Shown piece after piece: positions 24,600 to 35,701 of a stretch of DNA of 64,000 nucleotides. How positions within the stretch are numbered: position 1 is the stretch's first letter; every line of letters starts with the position of its first letter. The stretch comes from Antitrichia curtipendula (Eukaryota > Streptophyta > Bryopsida > Hypnales > Leucodontaceae): assembly GCA_951230915.1 (NCBI GenBank), contig OX579638.1, forward strand, positions 6,094,696-6,158,695, read 5' to 3'. Under the pieces are notes generated by a model. The model was not told the DNA's origin and did not search any database. It saw only the letters and a list, made by a program, of their open reading frames with translations. The position numbers and the translations under genes were made by a program.

Positions 24600-25110
24600 G
24601 TGAAAAGTGCAAAACGAAGTGGAAAGAAAACATTTGACTCACGGGTAGCTGCAATCTTTCAACAACCATGTTGTTTAGGGAGGAGAGATGAAAATGTAAT
24701 GAATGCAAACCTGGAATATACAGGTGAAATTCAAGAGATTGTGGAGTTGGACCATGGGAGACATTGCACACTACTTCTTGTATGTGACTAGTGTTGATGA
24801 TGCATTTAGTGAGCAGGTGAAGGCCAACTACAGAGGCAAGAATGCCAGTCAAAGAAGATGAATGGGGCTTCACTATGACTATGACAAATTTTAGTTCACT
24901 TGTCCTTTTGGTTATAAATCATTTGCCTTCCCAATTCATTGTCAACAAGTCTTTTTTCAAGCGATGAAGATGAGCCTGGTTGGAAGGTGGTATTAAGAAC
25001 CAAAGTGAGAGGATGAAAAATTGATAATGAACAGGAAGAGGTTGATGAGCCAGAGATGTTTGACATGAGAAGAGATGCAAATTTTGAAGGACTAAGAATG
25101 ATTGGCTACA
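24600..25110 (+). pseudogene. Remnant of a TNP2-type CACTA transposase gene (DUF4216 region)
   Basis: A plus-strand frame at 24600-24791 includes NANLEYTGEIQEIVELDHG and CTLLLVCD, matching the pattern of DUF4216 (a strand motif followed by ...IIELDY...VVLFKCDW). DUF4216 sits at the C-terminus of TNP2 transposases in plant CACTA elements. After frame changes the next motifs of that domain follow in order: KEDEWGF near 24855, FAFPIHCQQVFF near 24925-24960, and DEDEPGWKVVLRTKVRG near 24965-25010. Stops and frameshifts between them show it is dead. The rest of the transposase is not recognisable. Confidence 0.65.
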
Positions 25111-25836
25111 GATGTGACTCAGATTGATCTGAATCCACGTGCAGGAGGAGGAGAGATTCCATTGAACCAAGTGAGGGAACACTTGAAGGACAACAATGGC
25201 ATGATGTTTGATAGGGACATCAGAGAATCAACCGAAGACAAAGATTGACAAGTAAAAAGCTTGTGCTCGAGGATATGATAAATTATAATTTTGAATGTTT
25301 TTTTTGGAAGGAGCAAAACTTTATTGTGTAAGAATAAAAACATGAATTTATTTTTGTTGAAGGTGTTCAGAACGAACATACAAGTAATATGCATTATCTA
25401 GGGGTGTCTTTTGTAATAGGAAGAACTGAAGAGTGGAAGTGCTTATGTTTCTGGAGGTCAAATGAGAAGGATGTGAGAAAATATTGTATGACTTGGATGA
25501 CTTCCATAGAGTTTTTGGAAGTGCACTACAAAGATGTTGGCGAGGTACGAAGGTCCTGAATTGCCCAAGTATGGGTTGAAAGAGAATTTTGGGGAGATGA
25601 AGGTTATGTAAATGTTTTTCATAAAATGCTCATTAAAAAATAAGCATGTAGCCCAAGTTGTTTCATGTTTTTTTGGAGCTGTGGAAAATTAGCTAATAAA
25701 TTTTTAAGTTAACATGGCAGAGGCCTCTGAAGTTGCCCACATCTTGCAATGTTCACTGCTTGTAACTTTGTGAAGGCTGCAGAAGAGGAACATATACAAG
25801 TGTTGTACTGTCAACTGGGTGACTAGTTTTAGAACA
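25111..25836. other. AT-rich DNA, no gene seen
   Basis: Probably the decayed 3' part of the TNP2 element. No terminal CACTA motif found. Confidence 0.35.
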
Positions 25837-25838
25837 TA

Positions 25839-26407
25839 CTCCCTCTAAAATTTGAACGTTAAAATATGAGCAAAATTTAGTTCCACTAAAAAGCTCTGTT
25901 TCTTGATTTTGAACATTGAGTAAGTGTTTGCCATATTGATCAACCTTGTGGGGGCAAGTGAAACAATCTAGGAGCATTCCTTTGGCCTAGCAAGTTTGGT
26001 CTTGCTCATATAAGGCCCCTTGTACAAATTATTTCTTTAGATAGTAGTGTTGATGATGCATTTAGTGACCACTTCAACACTAAAAAAAATTGTTTGTAAA
26101 GTGGGCTAGTTTTTTTTATTGCACATATTTAGGTTGGAAAACACATTTCTAAAATCCTATTGTTGCCACCACCTTTTAAATCATTTAAAATGACAGAGCT
26201 GGCAACATTTACAAATTATGCTCAATTACCGTACTTTCCACATGGATTTTAGGTGCCTAAACGATAATGCCTAAGCTAGAGATTTTGCATAGATCTAAAT
26301 GATAGCTTACTTGTTCTTGAATACATGTATTGCTAGCACTATGACTAAAAATACAATTAATCCCTGAAAAAGAAGAATTTTGGAAGTTTTTAGTGAGACA
26401 GAGGGAG
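25839..26407. mobile_element. Stowaway-like (Tc1/mariner) MITE
   Basis: The right end, read inward, is CTCCCTCTGTCTCACTAAAA, very close to the classical plant Stowaway terminus; the left end starts CTCCCTCTAAAATT. It is flanked by the TA dinucleotide on both sides (25837-25838, 26408-26409), as expected for mariner-type elements. Length 569 bp, no transposase frame. The inner part contains AGTGTTGATGATGCATTTAGTGA (26047 on), which also occurs at 24791; I do not know why. Confidence 0.7.
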
Positions 26408-26434
26408 TAGTTGTTTTTTGAATCTTCTACATTT

Positions 26435-26460
26435 ATGCCCTATTTAACTACTTTTGGACT
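26435..26460 (+). repeat. Left terminal inverted repeat of the giant transposon
   Basis: 26 bp starting ATGCCCTATTTAACTACTTT and ending TGGACT. Identical to the complement of 56058-56083. Preceded by the duplicated target ATTT. Confidence 0.88.
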
Positions 26461-26731
26461 GGGGGTAGTCCAGAATTAAGGAAGTGGCAAAATCCCCCAA
26501 TGTTTTCCTCTATATCAGGAGATTTTCCCATGTATGATGGGGTTGCATGCATCAAGTTTTGCAGTCGTTACTACTGCATGAACTGCTTTGTCTGTATAGA
26601 AATGACTCGAATTCTTCAGACATTGCTTGATAATTACTGTGCAAAAGTTTGCACTACTGGATTGGGAGAAATCCGACCAAGGTATCTAATATTTGAGGAT
26701 CCCATTAGCAGTAGAACGACGTCCCGAAAAG

Positions 26732-27784
26732 TATCAAGAGATCTCTCGATGAAAAGTGCTTGAAGCAAATATAGCTCCCATCACCCATATGAATCCCTAT
26801 CTCAACTCTTGTGGTACAATGCGAGTGCTATACTTACAGTCCTCCAAAACAGTATATGATTCATAAGAAGACATGATGTAAGAGATTGTCTCAAAGAGTA
26901 GGAGATGATTACATAATTATCAAATGAGGATTTCCTCTTAGGGAAAACGCCCGTAGTCATGATTTCAACGTGAGATCCCCCGATAGAGTACTAACATTGT
27001 CAAGCAATGTAATCATCTATAACAAAGTGATGGTTTGTGATTAAATGCCAACACTCACCGTATATTATTAACCAGTCATTCACGCGGAGGTCCACGACTG
27101 CGTTCGTAGCTAGAATCCGTTTTGCAGCAAATGTACATCATGGCTGACCTCCAGTGGTACACCAGGAGATCCCCCGATGAAATTTGTAGGAAGGCAACTG
27201 GAGGAGTGTGTAAAGACTAAGACATTGCCAATCTGACTCCAGATGAATAATGGCAAGCATATTGTTCCATCAGAAATAGTAATAGATTGTGTGAAAGGAA
27301 CATGGAGTCTCTCTCACTACTAGAAATGGTCTCTACCTGGTTGCCTACTTCTTGAGACTAAAGATCAAGAAATCCATGAAAGCAGAATTCCCTCGTTCAC
27401 TAAATGTGAGAGGAAATAAATTGCAGACACAGATTAATACTGAAGCACGCATAATCCAAGCACTACACTTTCAATCTGATACAAACATGAACCACATGTA
27501 ATGCAACACATCAGAGAAAGCCGAAGCCACACTTCAAGTATAAGCAAAATTATCCTAAATTGCATGCAGAGATTAAACCGCAGCATATCGAAATAGATGT
27601 TTTCATTATGCCGACATACGATATTACATGTCACAGACAACAGCTGCAAGAAAATGGTGTCTACAAGCAGTCATACTCAAACACAAAAGTACAACTCTTG
27701 ACTGCGCTAAGTGGTTGGAGATTTCATCAGGAGATCTCACGATGGCGGCATGGCCCGTAGAAAAGATCAGAAGATCTCCCGATG
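26732..27784. repeat. Palindrome cluster 1 (left subterminal)
   Basis: 20-bp palindromes with GATC at the centre at 26732-26751 (TATCAAGAGATCTCTCGATG), 26966-26985, 27160-27179, 27725-27744 (CATCAGGAGATCTCACGATG) and 27765-27784. Degenerate relatives lie near 26486 and 26513. The sequence between them is non-coding as far as I can see; the 26500-26763 frame is not a credible gene. Confidence 0.85.
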
Positions 27785-27812
27785 ATCGGGAAGATCCGAA
27801 CAGGGGAGTCCA

Positions 27813-30800
27813 TCAAGGGTCAACCTCGTTTGCCCGATTCAAATTTACTAAGGCAGCCTCCCTACTCTTCTTTGGAATTGTCCGTGACTTTGGATCTACT
27901 ATCTTGGACCAGTTCGAATACACAACACAAGTAGCATCCACCCATTCCGGGGCCCTTCTCTCAACAACCCACTTACCCTCCCAGCAATTCCGGTACCTCA
28001 ATTCCATGGTACTCTCCGAGTTATCCGGTCGCCAATACTGTATCAAGAACTTCTCGTTATTTGCATCTTCATTGACTTTGTATACGGCAGATAGTGCTCT
28101 TCCTTGCCATATAGCACAAATTGCTGGGTTTTCGGGTCTCAGAAGCACCCATGACCCTGGGCGTATGTCAAGCCAGGGATTGAAGCTTTCCAGAGGCGCT
28201 TCATTTGCAGGGCCGCAGTAAGGTTCGAGATCCTCTTTCTCCGGAATCACATTGAAGGGATTCCCAGTGAACCCCGCGAGAGGTCCTTCAGTGCGAGGTA
28301 CCCTCCAATCGTGCTTTGGCCAGAAACCCTCCACTAATTCAGCAGCACATTCAGGTAATGGTTCCTTCAACTCGATCAGCACGCGCTTCCAATATTCCAC
28401 GTATGGACCGAACGTCGTCGCAAATCCGTCGCATTTGGACATTCCGTTCTGCCAATACTGAATGTACTTCTCTAGGCCTATTAGCATGAATCCCTTATTC
28501 ACGGTTGCCTTTCGTGCCATTTCCTTAGCCTTCTCTTGATTTCCCGTTGGTTTAGGAACCTCACTGCCCCACATTGGCTTGAATGGAACAGGCTTTGGAA
28601 ACCCATGAGGGAGCATTGGCCGACCATTGCGGTCTCGCTTCCAAAGGCGGGTTGACGGCTTTTCAGACGATAGCCACTTTGAGTCCACTGCTGACTTCTT
28701 ATATTTCATGACTGGGACTCCATCACTATCCACGTAGAACTTGAAAAGATGCATCTCCCCTAGTCCAATTAGTCTAGCGGAGCCATTGCTCTGGTAACCC
28801 TTTATGAACGACTTGAAGTCCTCCACTTCCTGTATGAACTCCGGCATAAATGACAGTTCCTGAGATTGCATGAACGCCTTCATGAGGTCCGTGACAACAA
28901 AAGTGTTTTTGCTCTTCAAGGCCTTCGAGAGATGGCTGAAATATGCATCGATGTCTTCATGAGTGTGTCCCACAAGCAAAAAACCAACTTGAATTTCTTT
29001 AAAGACACCTCGTGCAGTCAGCAGGGACAAGAACGCCATGAGGTACTGGTTCTTGTTATCCTTAGCAGAGTTGTCAAGCTGAAGATACAAATTTCGGGGA
29101 AGAGGAGTGGAGCCGACCCGAGCTCCTGGTTCAACAAAGGTTAAGCTGTCCAAACATCTAGACTTCCCCCTCAGAAGAGCCTCAAACATTGGATTAGCCG
29201 ACGGATACGGGAAGAGGTCGCCTGTCTCTCGAATCGGTGGACCCTCCAACCGGCGCAACAATCTGGCCAGCGACGAAATTGTGAAGTTGGAATCTCCTGG
29301 CCAGCAAGACGGAGCATAATGGGCGTAAGCCCCATCAGCATGACCATGGGCTACCATACCAGTAACGCTAAGTGGAAGTTGTCCCAACCCCGCCGTGGCC
29401 TTCGTGGTCACCCGCATTCTTGGTAAAGCCGTCTTGGCTGTATCCATCTTGTCGTGAATTATACACAATATCTCCTGAGGGTTTTGTTTGGATTCCTCAC
29501 GCCAAGACGCATACAGTCGACGGCAAGAAGCTTGGTGATTGAGATGTTCAGTGCGTTGCTTCATGAACTCCACATACTGAGGGCACCCCTTCGGTGATTT
29601 CAGAAGAAATTGCTGAAGCTGGTCGCATGTGCTACACTTTGCAAACAAACTTCCAACAGGCTTAATATAAACATTGTTGAAGTGCTCCTTCCTCAATCTA
29701 TTGATAGTGGACTGACTGACAGGAGGAAGTCCGTAGTCCGCATTGAGCTGCACAGGAAAGAGAACCGCACATTAGCTTGGGTACAACTGACAATGAAGAA
29801 CTGCAAAGTTGAACACCCAACATCCAAGAGAACATCGTGAGATCACACGATGATCACAGCCCATGGTAGGAAATCACAATCAGCCACGCATTGAGCAATG
29901 AGTAAGACAAATACCTCGTTGGCATCTGCTTGGACGCGTTTCCAGTTTCGTCCCGCAGGCAAGAACTTCAGCGTGTCCACTCGCCCGTTCCCGATTCCAC
30001 GCATTTGATGGGGCATTTGGTCCGCGTTCTCGTCTATGATGGATTTCATAGTTCTAGTGACCTGGACAGTTCGAATCCGTGGGCGCTTAAAGCCCTTGTT
30101 TCCGTGTGTTCCCGATACAGTGCCCTCGTTATACTTCTCTATATAACTATGGTATGTCGACTTCGGGATACCGTGAATTATGTACTATGCCGTGGCACAA
30201 ACCTTCATCCCCATTAATGTGACGAATTTTCTCTTCCGATTCCCGTCAAGCTCATGAAGTTGTCCTCCGACAGAGATGCCATACTCGCGGCGGTCCTCAA
30301 ATGCCTTCAAGTAGTATTTCTGCCTCACAAGGAGTGTCTGGAACTGGTTGAAGTGCTGGCAACATAAACGATTGCAGCATTTCGACAAGGTGACCTCCCA
30401 AATCTCATCGTCAGTAGTTTTTCGATCGTACAGTGAATCCGTCACGTCCAAACATGGCTTACAAACTACGAATCGATACGGAGCTTTCATTCTGCTGCCG
30501 AGATAAGCCAGAGGGTCGTCCAAGTCCGGAACTATTGAAAAATGATGCACGGTCTCCTCCAAGGACCGACCATTCGGGAACCAACACTCAGACAGTGGCC
30601 ACCGAGCGTGAGACATAACATCTTCTTCATTCCCCACAAAAACCTCGCGGATTGTCACACCCATGTGGTCCTCACCAAGTGTTTCATCCTGAAAATGATC
30701 ATTCGGCCTCCAACTGAATATTCGACCCAACGACAATACAACACCGCTCGAGTCTTTCCGATGCACATCTAGACCCCACCAGGCTCCTTGTCGAATATAC

Positions 30801-31198
30801 GGACGTGCATCCATCGGGGGATCTCCTGATGATCTGACGACGTCGGCGGCTCTCCACAGAACTATCCGTTCTTGAGCGTCCTCCAAAAATCTCACCCCTA
30901 TCTGAACGGGTGCGCACCTTAAACCTTGAAATTCGGGTTTGATAGACTGCGTCCAAACTAAAATGTAAGTCCACGGCTCCAACGGGATGGGCACACCAAG
31001 CCACTGACCCTCTGGATGAACCTCCTTTACCATCCCTGCTCCAACTTCATCGAAGCCATAAACAAACAACCTAACCCAATCACCATTGGCGAATGGTTCA
31101 GGTGCACCACTGGAGGCTTGCAATTCACCATGCACGCCTGGTCCTTCGAAATGAGGAATTATCGCACCAGCATTCAAATGACGCGTTGAGACCATCAT
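27813..31198 (-). pseudogene. DUF7869-like protein gene, candidate transposase of the giant element, one in-frame stop
   Basis: Two exons on the minus strand: 31198-29915 and 29747-27813, with a GT...AG intron 29914-29748 in phase 0. Together they make 1073 codons. Codon 338 is TAG (30185-30187); the frame stays open on both sides, so this is a broken long gene rather than two genes. Exon 1 has an SH3-like start (NGDWVRLFVYG), then a Cys-rich CCNRLCCQHF segment and a KVCATA...IIHGIPKSTYHSY helix-turn-helix-like region. Exon 2 has a zinc-like CSTCDQ pair and three acidic motifs: IIHDKMDTAK (D near residue 527), LQLDNSAKDNKNQ (D near 653) and GHTHEDIDAYFS (near 689-700). The C-terminus has another SH3/chromo-like segment (GSWVLLRPEN). 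Motifs of the type GHTH.(E/D)ID..FS are, from memory, the hallmark of the uncharacterised DUF7869 family, which I take to have an RNase H/DDE fold. ATG at 31198 was chosen as the first Met of the frame. Intron and exon 1 each contain a palindrome (29833-29852, 30812-30831). Confidence 0.8.
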
Positions 31199-32104
31199 GA
31201 ACGGTGAACTTCTTGAAAAAGGGAAAACTGGTGGAGCACAATTATCTGCGAATAGGATGAAGGCTAGACAGAGTTAGGCAGGGCAGGGACAGAATTCATA
31301 GCACTTGCCCAGTACAGGATACGACATCTGCCCAAACATTTTGAATCATGTGAAAGCAGATATGCTAATTAAGGCGCAAAATATATGGAAACCATCTCAT
31401 TATAGTCAAGGTCATGCAATGCAACATCACCTTGTGATCAGAAGATGAATGGTCATTATCAACCATCTGTTTTCCTCATCAGGAGATCTCACGATGTATG
31501 TACTAAGAGAACTAGGGATGGTTCCTTTTGTAACCAAGCGATATTGTCGCTTGCATTATTTGGAATCGCGCTAAGCATTACACGTACATGATTCCAAACT
31601 AGGCACCATTCGATGCCCCTAACATGGATGTAGACTACTATCCCCGGAAAATGGTATCATGTAACTTCATAATACGACTGACACGAGATCCTCTGCCGGA
31701 GCTATCAAGTCATCCATGGATAAGACAATAGAGAAACCTCAGGATTCATCTATCGTGCGATCCCACGATTCCCCATTTCTCAAAATACTTGGTGAAAACT
31801 ATAAGTTGCAGCCCAAGATTAACTATCGTGAGATCCCCTGATCCAACTCTGAACCAAAAGCTCCGACTGCCAAATGCCGTAATGTAGACATTGTGAGATC
31901 CCACGATACCTCCATGAAAATGGAGGACACAATAGGCTGCACCACAAGTTAATCTATGTAGAGGTCTTCTGTTCCAAATCTGAAGGGAAGCCCCAGAACT
32001 CCTGTCGTGGGATCCCATGATGTAGACATCGCAAGATCCTGCAATAACTACACGTAATAGGGATTGTTGAACAGCCTAGCAAACTATCGTAGGATCACAC
32101 GATA
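29833..32104. repeat. Palindrome cluster 2 (candidate transposase gene and its 5' flank)
   Basis: Copies at 29833-29852 (in the intron; CATCGTGAGATCACACGATG), 30812-30831 (inside coding exon 1), 31478-31497, 31751-31770, 31824-31843, 31889-31908, 32003-32022, 32027-32046 and 32085-32104. Seven lie in the ~900 bp upstream of the gene's ATG, where binding by an element protein could affect its transcription. That role is inference. Confidence 0.88.
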
Positions 32105-35100
32105 GTCATTCTGTACATTCAAATATACGTATACGTATTCCGTGGATACAAGACATCATATACATACAACATTGTCGTCTCCATACTACATGATCGTTGT
32201 GTCCACGTACACCCAGACCTCTGTTCCATCCTTCTCAGGAGCTGAATCTTGATCTAATCCGACTACAGTCGAGAACAATGGACAAACTAAATGCAGCCTC
32301 TGCTCTTCCCGGATCTTATCCCTCTCTCTCTCTCTCTCCGCAGATGCTTGTTTCTCATCTGAGGAACAGTTGGGTCGTCTAGAGCGAAGCGAAATCATCG
32401 AAGCAATCATGAGCAATGAAATTGGAAGTCTTGGTAGCATACCTTGCAACGACTGGATCAGTTGAGAGCCTTCTGTGCCAGCAACAAGAGGAAATAGCAC
32501 TAGCAAGCAGCACGACTTGCTCACTCTAAAGCCTCCACAGCTTAATCAAGTGCAGAAAAGAGAAAGCTTCAGGTTCCTCAAAGCTTATGACTGAACTGGG
32601 TTGGGATTCTCGAACTCCGAATTCCCGCCTTGACATTTTGAAATGGAGGCGCGTTCTTTCATTTCGGATGTTGGATGCATTCTTGAATGTCGCGCCGCAT
32701 TCAACAAGGCGCTGGATTACGTGCTACTGTTTCCCGCTTATGTTGACCAATTTCTCCATATCCACGCGGCCCTGACAACATTAAGGGAGGGCGTGTGTCT
32801 CTTGATTTCCTGCCAGAAAATTTAGAATTCGAATCTTGACCGGTCTTTCAAATCCTCACTAACATGTGGAATTTCAATGCATTCAAAGATGGCATCGTTG
32901 CAAAGGACTCTGAGGGTCAATGATACTTTCAGCAAAGCGAACCTAGCTTTGAACACTGTCAGTTTCTCAGTGAGCCAAGAAATCCCGAATTTATATTCGA
33001 TGCTTTGCCATTTGCAGATCAATTTATTGTCCTAAGATAATTCTTCATGAAAGAAGCATGAGAAATATATGCCATGACAGCAAGGAACTCACAATTCTCC
33101 AAAAAAATAAAAAAATAAAAAAAGGAAAAAATAAAAAAAGGAAAAAAGAGCTATTTCTGGAACATCCTTTTCAGCCATGATTCTATCCATTCCTTGTCAA
33201 TTAATTTCTATTCCCTGTAACTTGTCTCATTTTATTGTTTATAGGAATGTCTATACTTTAGTAAGCTTTATTTTTTTATCCAGCTTCTAGTCATAAGAGA
33301 GCTTAAGAAGCTTTATGTCAAATCCTCCCATGCTAATAAAAAATATGGTGGAAGCTACCATATTCATAGAGTAATGCTAATAGCTAATGTTTTTTAGCTA
33401 AAAGGTTTTCCAAAATAACACCCTATTTTTTTCAATGACATTGAAAATATTACTCTATTTTTTTCCTTGAGATATGTAATGAGAGGATATATACTAAGAC
33501 ACATCCTATTTTTGCAATATTAAGAATATGACAAAAAATGATAATGATAATAATAAAGCAATATCCCATCTATGTCAAATTAGGAGTATAGAATAATATC
33601 CTATTTTTTTCAACATTTTGTAAAAAGAGTAAGTTTATTGAGAAAAAAAAAATCCTATTTTTTTCCAAAACATGTAATGGAGTAGAGAAACACTTATATC
33701 TCTCATAAAATCCTTTTTTAAGAGATATCCAATCTATAATCCTAAGTATCATATACCTCCCATCCTTTCTATTAATATGGATTAGCAAGGTATCCATATG
33801 AGCTCACAAAAACATCTTCCAAGGTACTTAAATCTATGAGTTTTTTTCTACAAAAGGAGTCTTTTTTTGCTGAAATATTTAAGTGCTCCAAGAGGATGTG
33901 GCCCTCACCTGTGCCCATCCCAAAAACAACAACAAACAAATGTGGTGTTAGTGAGGTGCATCGGGTGTCTTAAGACCACATCGCGTGTTATTGCCTTCAC
34001 AAAAAACAGAATAAATATTCATAAGCAAAAAAAAAATCATAATGTATGAAAAAAATGTATCTCCCTCAAGAAAAACCCACAAAACCTGATTGTTAACAGC
34101 ATGCTGTGATGCTTGTGACGACGCCATGTTGTGTTCAATAGTTCACGAAAAAAATATAGCACCAGAGCAGTCTTAAGGTAAGAGCTCAAAACAATTCCCC
34201 AGCCGTCCGAAAACAATCTTCAGGCTGCCAGTAAGCTCCTCCAGTAACCTCCACGTCCAGCAGCAGCAAGTTGTCCACCAAGGCCACAGTCTGCAGCAAA
34301 ATTCCCTGCTACGGTAACTGTTTTCTGCCCGCAGTCTGCAATCAGACAGCTCGCGAGATTGGTAGCTCTCCCAACGTCCCAGTAAAGGACCAGATGTTAA
34401 GTCTGCAAATATGGTTGGGATTAAATACCCCCGCCATTGCTTTGTTCTTTAATTGGGAAATGCCTTGCCTTACCTTGCCTTAATCTTTGACAGCAATTAA
34501 GTATGTCCAGGCTGGGTTTATTAACGTAGCTTGCTGTGGATATTCTGCAGGACCGAGTTAAATCAGTGGATCTTCTTGACGCGTGCTGCCTTGAAAGGTA
34601 GAGGTTGGATTGACTTTTTTCCTTATTGGAACGGATGTGATACTGATTTGGTCTTTGCTTTGAGTGTACTGTTTATCAGGAATTTTGGTCGTGACACTAA
34701 TTTTGAAGCAAGTCAAATACTTGATCGAAAATTTGTGGAGACATAAATTTGAGCATCTTGTGCCAACTATCAATCCTCTTTATGCAGTAATGTATACTTA
34801 AGCCGTGAGGATCTTATAATAGATATGTAAGAAAGTCTCAAGTAAGTCTTAAGAAAGTCTTTAATCTTCGTTTGCGTGAATGAACAATTGAATATAATCA
34901 TGTGATATAAAGGTCTATGCCTAAGTGTAGGACTTAATTAAGGCCTTTGATGTGTCAAATGAAATAATGCTCATTGTCATATCTCATTTAAAGAATGATT
35001 AGTAACACATGAGTCATTCTTAGTCAAGATTCTAGTACTTGGGATAGAAATCTTAAAAAACAAAAAACAAACAAAAAACAAACATTGAAAATAGTAATAA

Positions 35101-35238
35101 AATTTAAATGAAGATAAGCTAAAAATGTAAATGAAAAAAAAAAAATGAAAAAAATAGAATATCAAAAAAATGCAGAAAGTACAAAAAGTACGAGTTCATT
35201 AATATTCATTTCAAATGCATATGCTAGAGTTGGCACTA
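32105..35238. other. 5' flank and filler inside the giant element; no convincing gene
   Basis: 32180-32830 is GC-richer than its surroundings and includes a CT microsatellite (about 32320-32338). It also has a 112-codon minus-strand frame (32524-32186) that starts with a signal-peptide-like MSKSCCLLVLFPLVAG but has a low-complexity middle. It could be promoter/5' UTR of the minus-strand gene. 33095-33150 is A-rich simple sequence; 33400-33720 repeats the word CCTATTTTTTTC. No palindromes of the 20-bp family occur here. Confidence 0.45.
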
Positions 35239-35246
35239 GTTTTGCT

Positions 35247-35701
35247 CAGGGTTGTCTCTGTCACGTACTGTCAGTCCGTCAGGATGTCCGGACGGACGTC
35301 AGGATTCAACCCCGGCGTCCGTCAGGATCCAGAAAAAAAAAAAAAAATTTTTTTTTTTTTTTTTTTTTTGGTGGACAGTCTGTCCATCCTGTGGACGGCT
35401 GGTCCGTCCCTGTGGCCGGCCGGCCGTCCAGGTCGACGGACAGGCCGTCCTCGAAAAAAAAAAAAAAAAAAAAAAAATTTTTTTTTTGTGGACGGCTGGT
35501 CCGTCCCTGTTGACGGCTGGCCGTCCTTGTGGACAGATGGTCCGTCCAGGTCGACGGACAGGCCGTCCTTGAAAAAAAAAAAAAAAAAATTTTTTTTTTT
35601 TTGATCCTGACGCAATTCTGACCCGTCAGGACGCGTCCGGACTGACGCCGACGGACATCCGGACGTGAAAACCCCACGTCACGTCCGGATAGACAACCCT
35701 G
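35247..35701. mobile_element. hAT-like MITE, copy 1
   Basis: Starts CAGGGTTGTCT and ends AGACAACCCTG, flanked by an 8-bp duplication GTTTTGCT (35239-35246, 35702-35709). CAGGG-type ends plus an 8-bp duplication are typical of hAT. The interior is dominated by GTCCG/CGGAC words and three A-run/T-run pairs (around 35333-35370, 35454-35487, 35573-35602) that can each fold into hairpins. All open frames across it are poly-Lys/poly-Phe artefacts of those runs. Confidence 0.9.

Noticed and set aside
31746..32018. 90-codon minus-strand frame with repeated I-V-G-S-H-D
   Set aside because: The repeated peptide is the palindrome itself read in frame; there is no protein motif.
35145..35677. Several 95-130-codon open frames on both strands
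   Set aside because: They run through A-runs and T-runs of the hAT MITE (poly-Lys/poly-Phe) and repeated GTCCG words; the same artefact occurs at 51621-52024.
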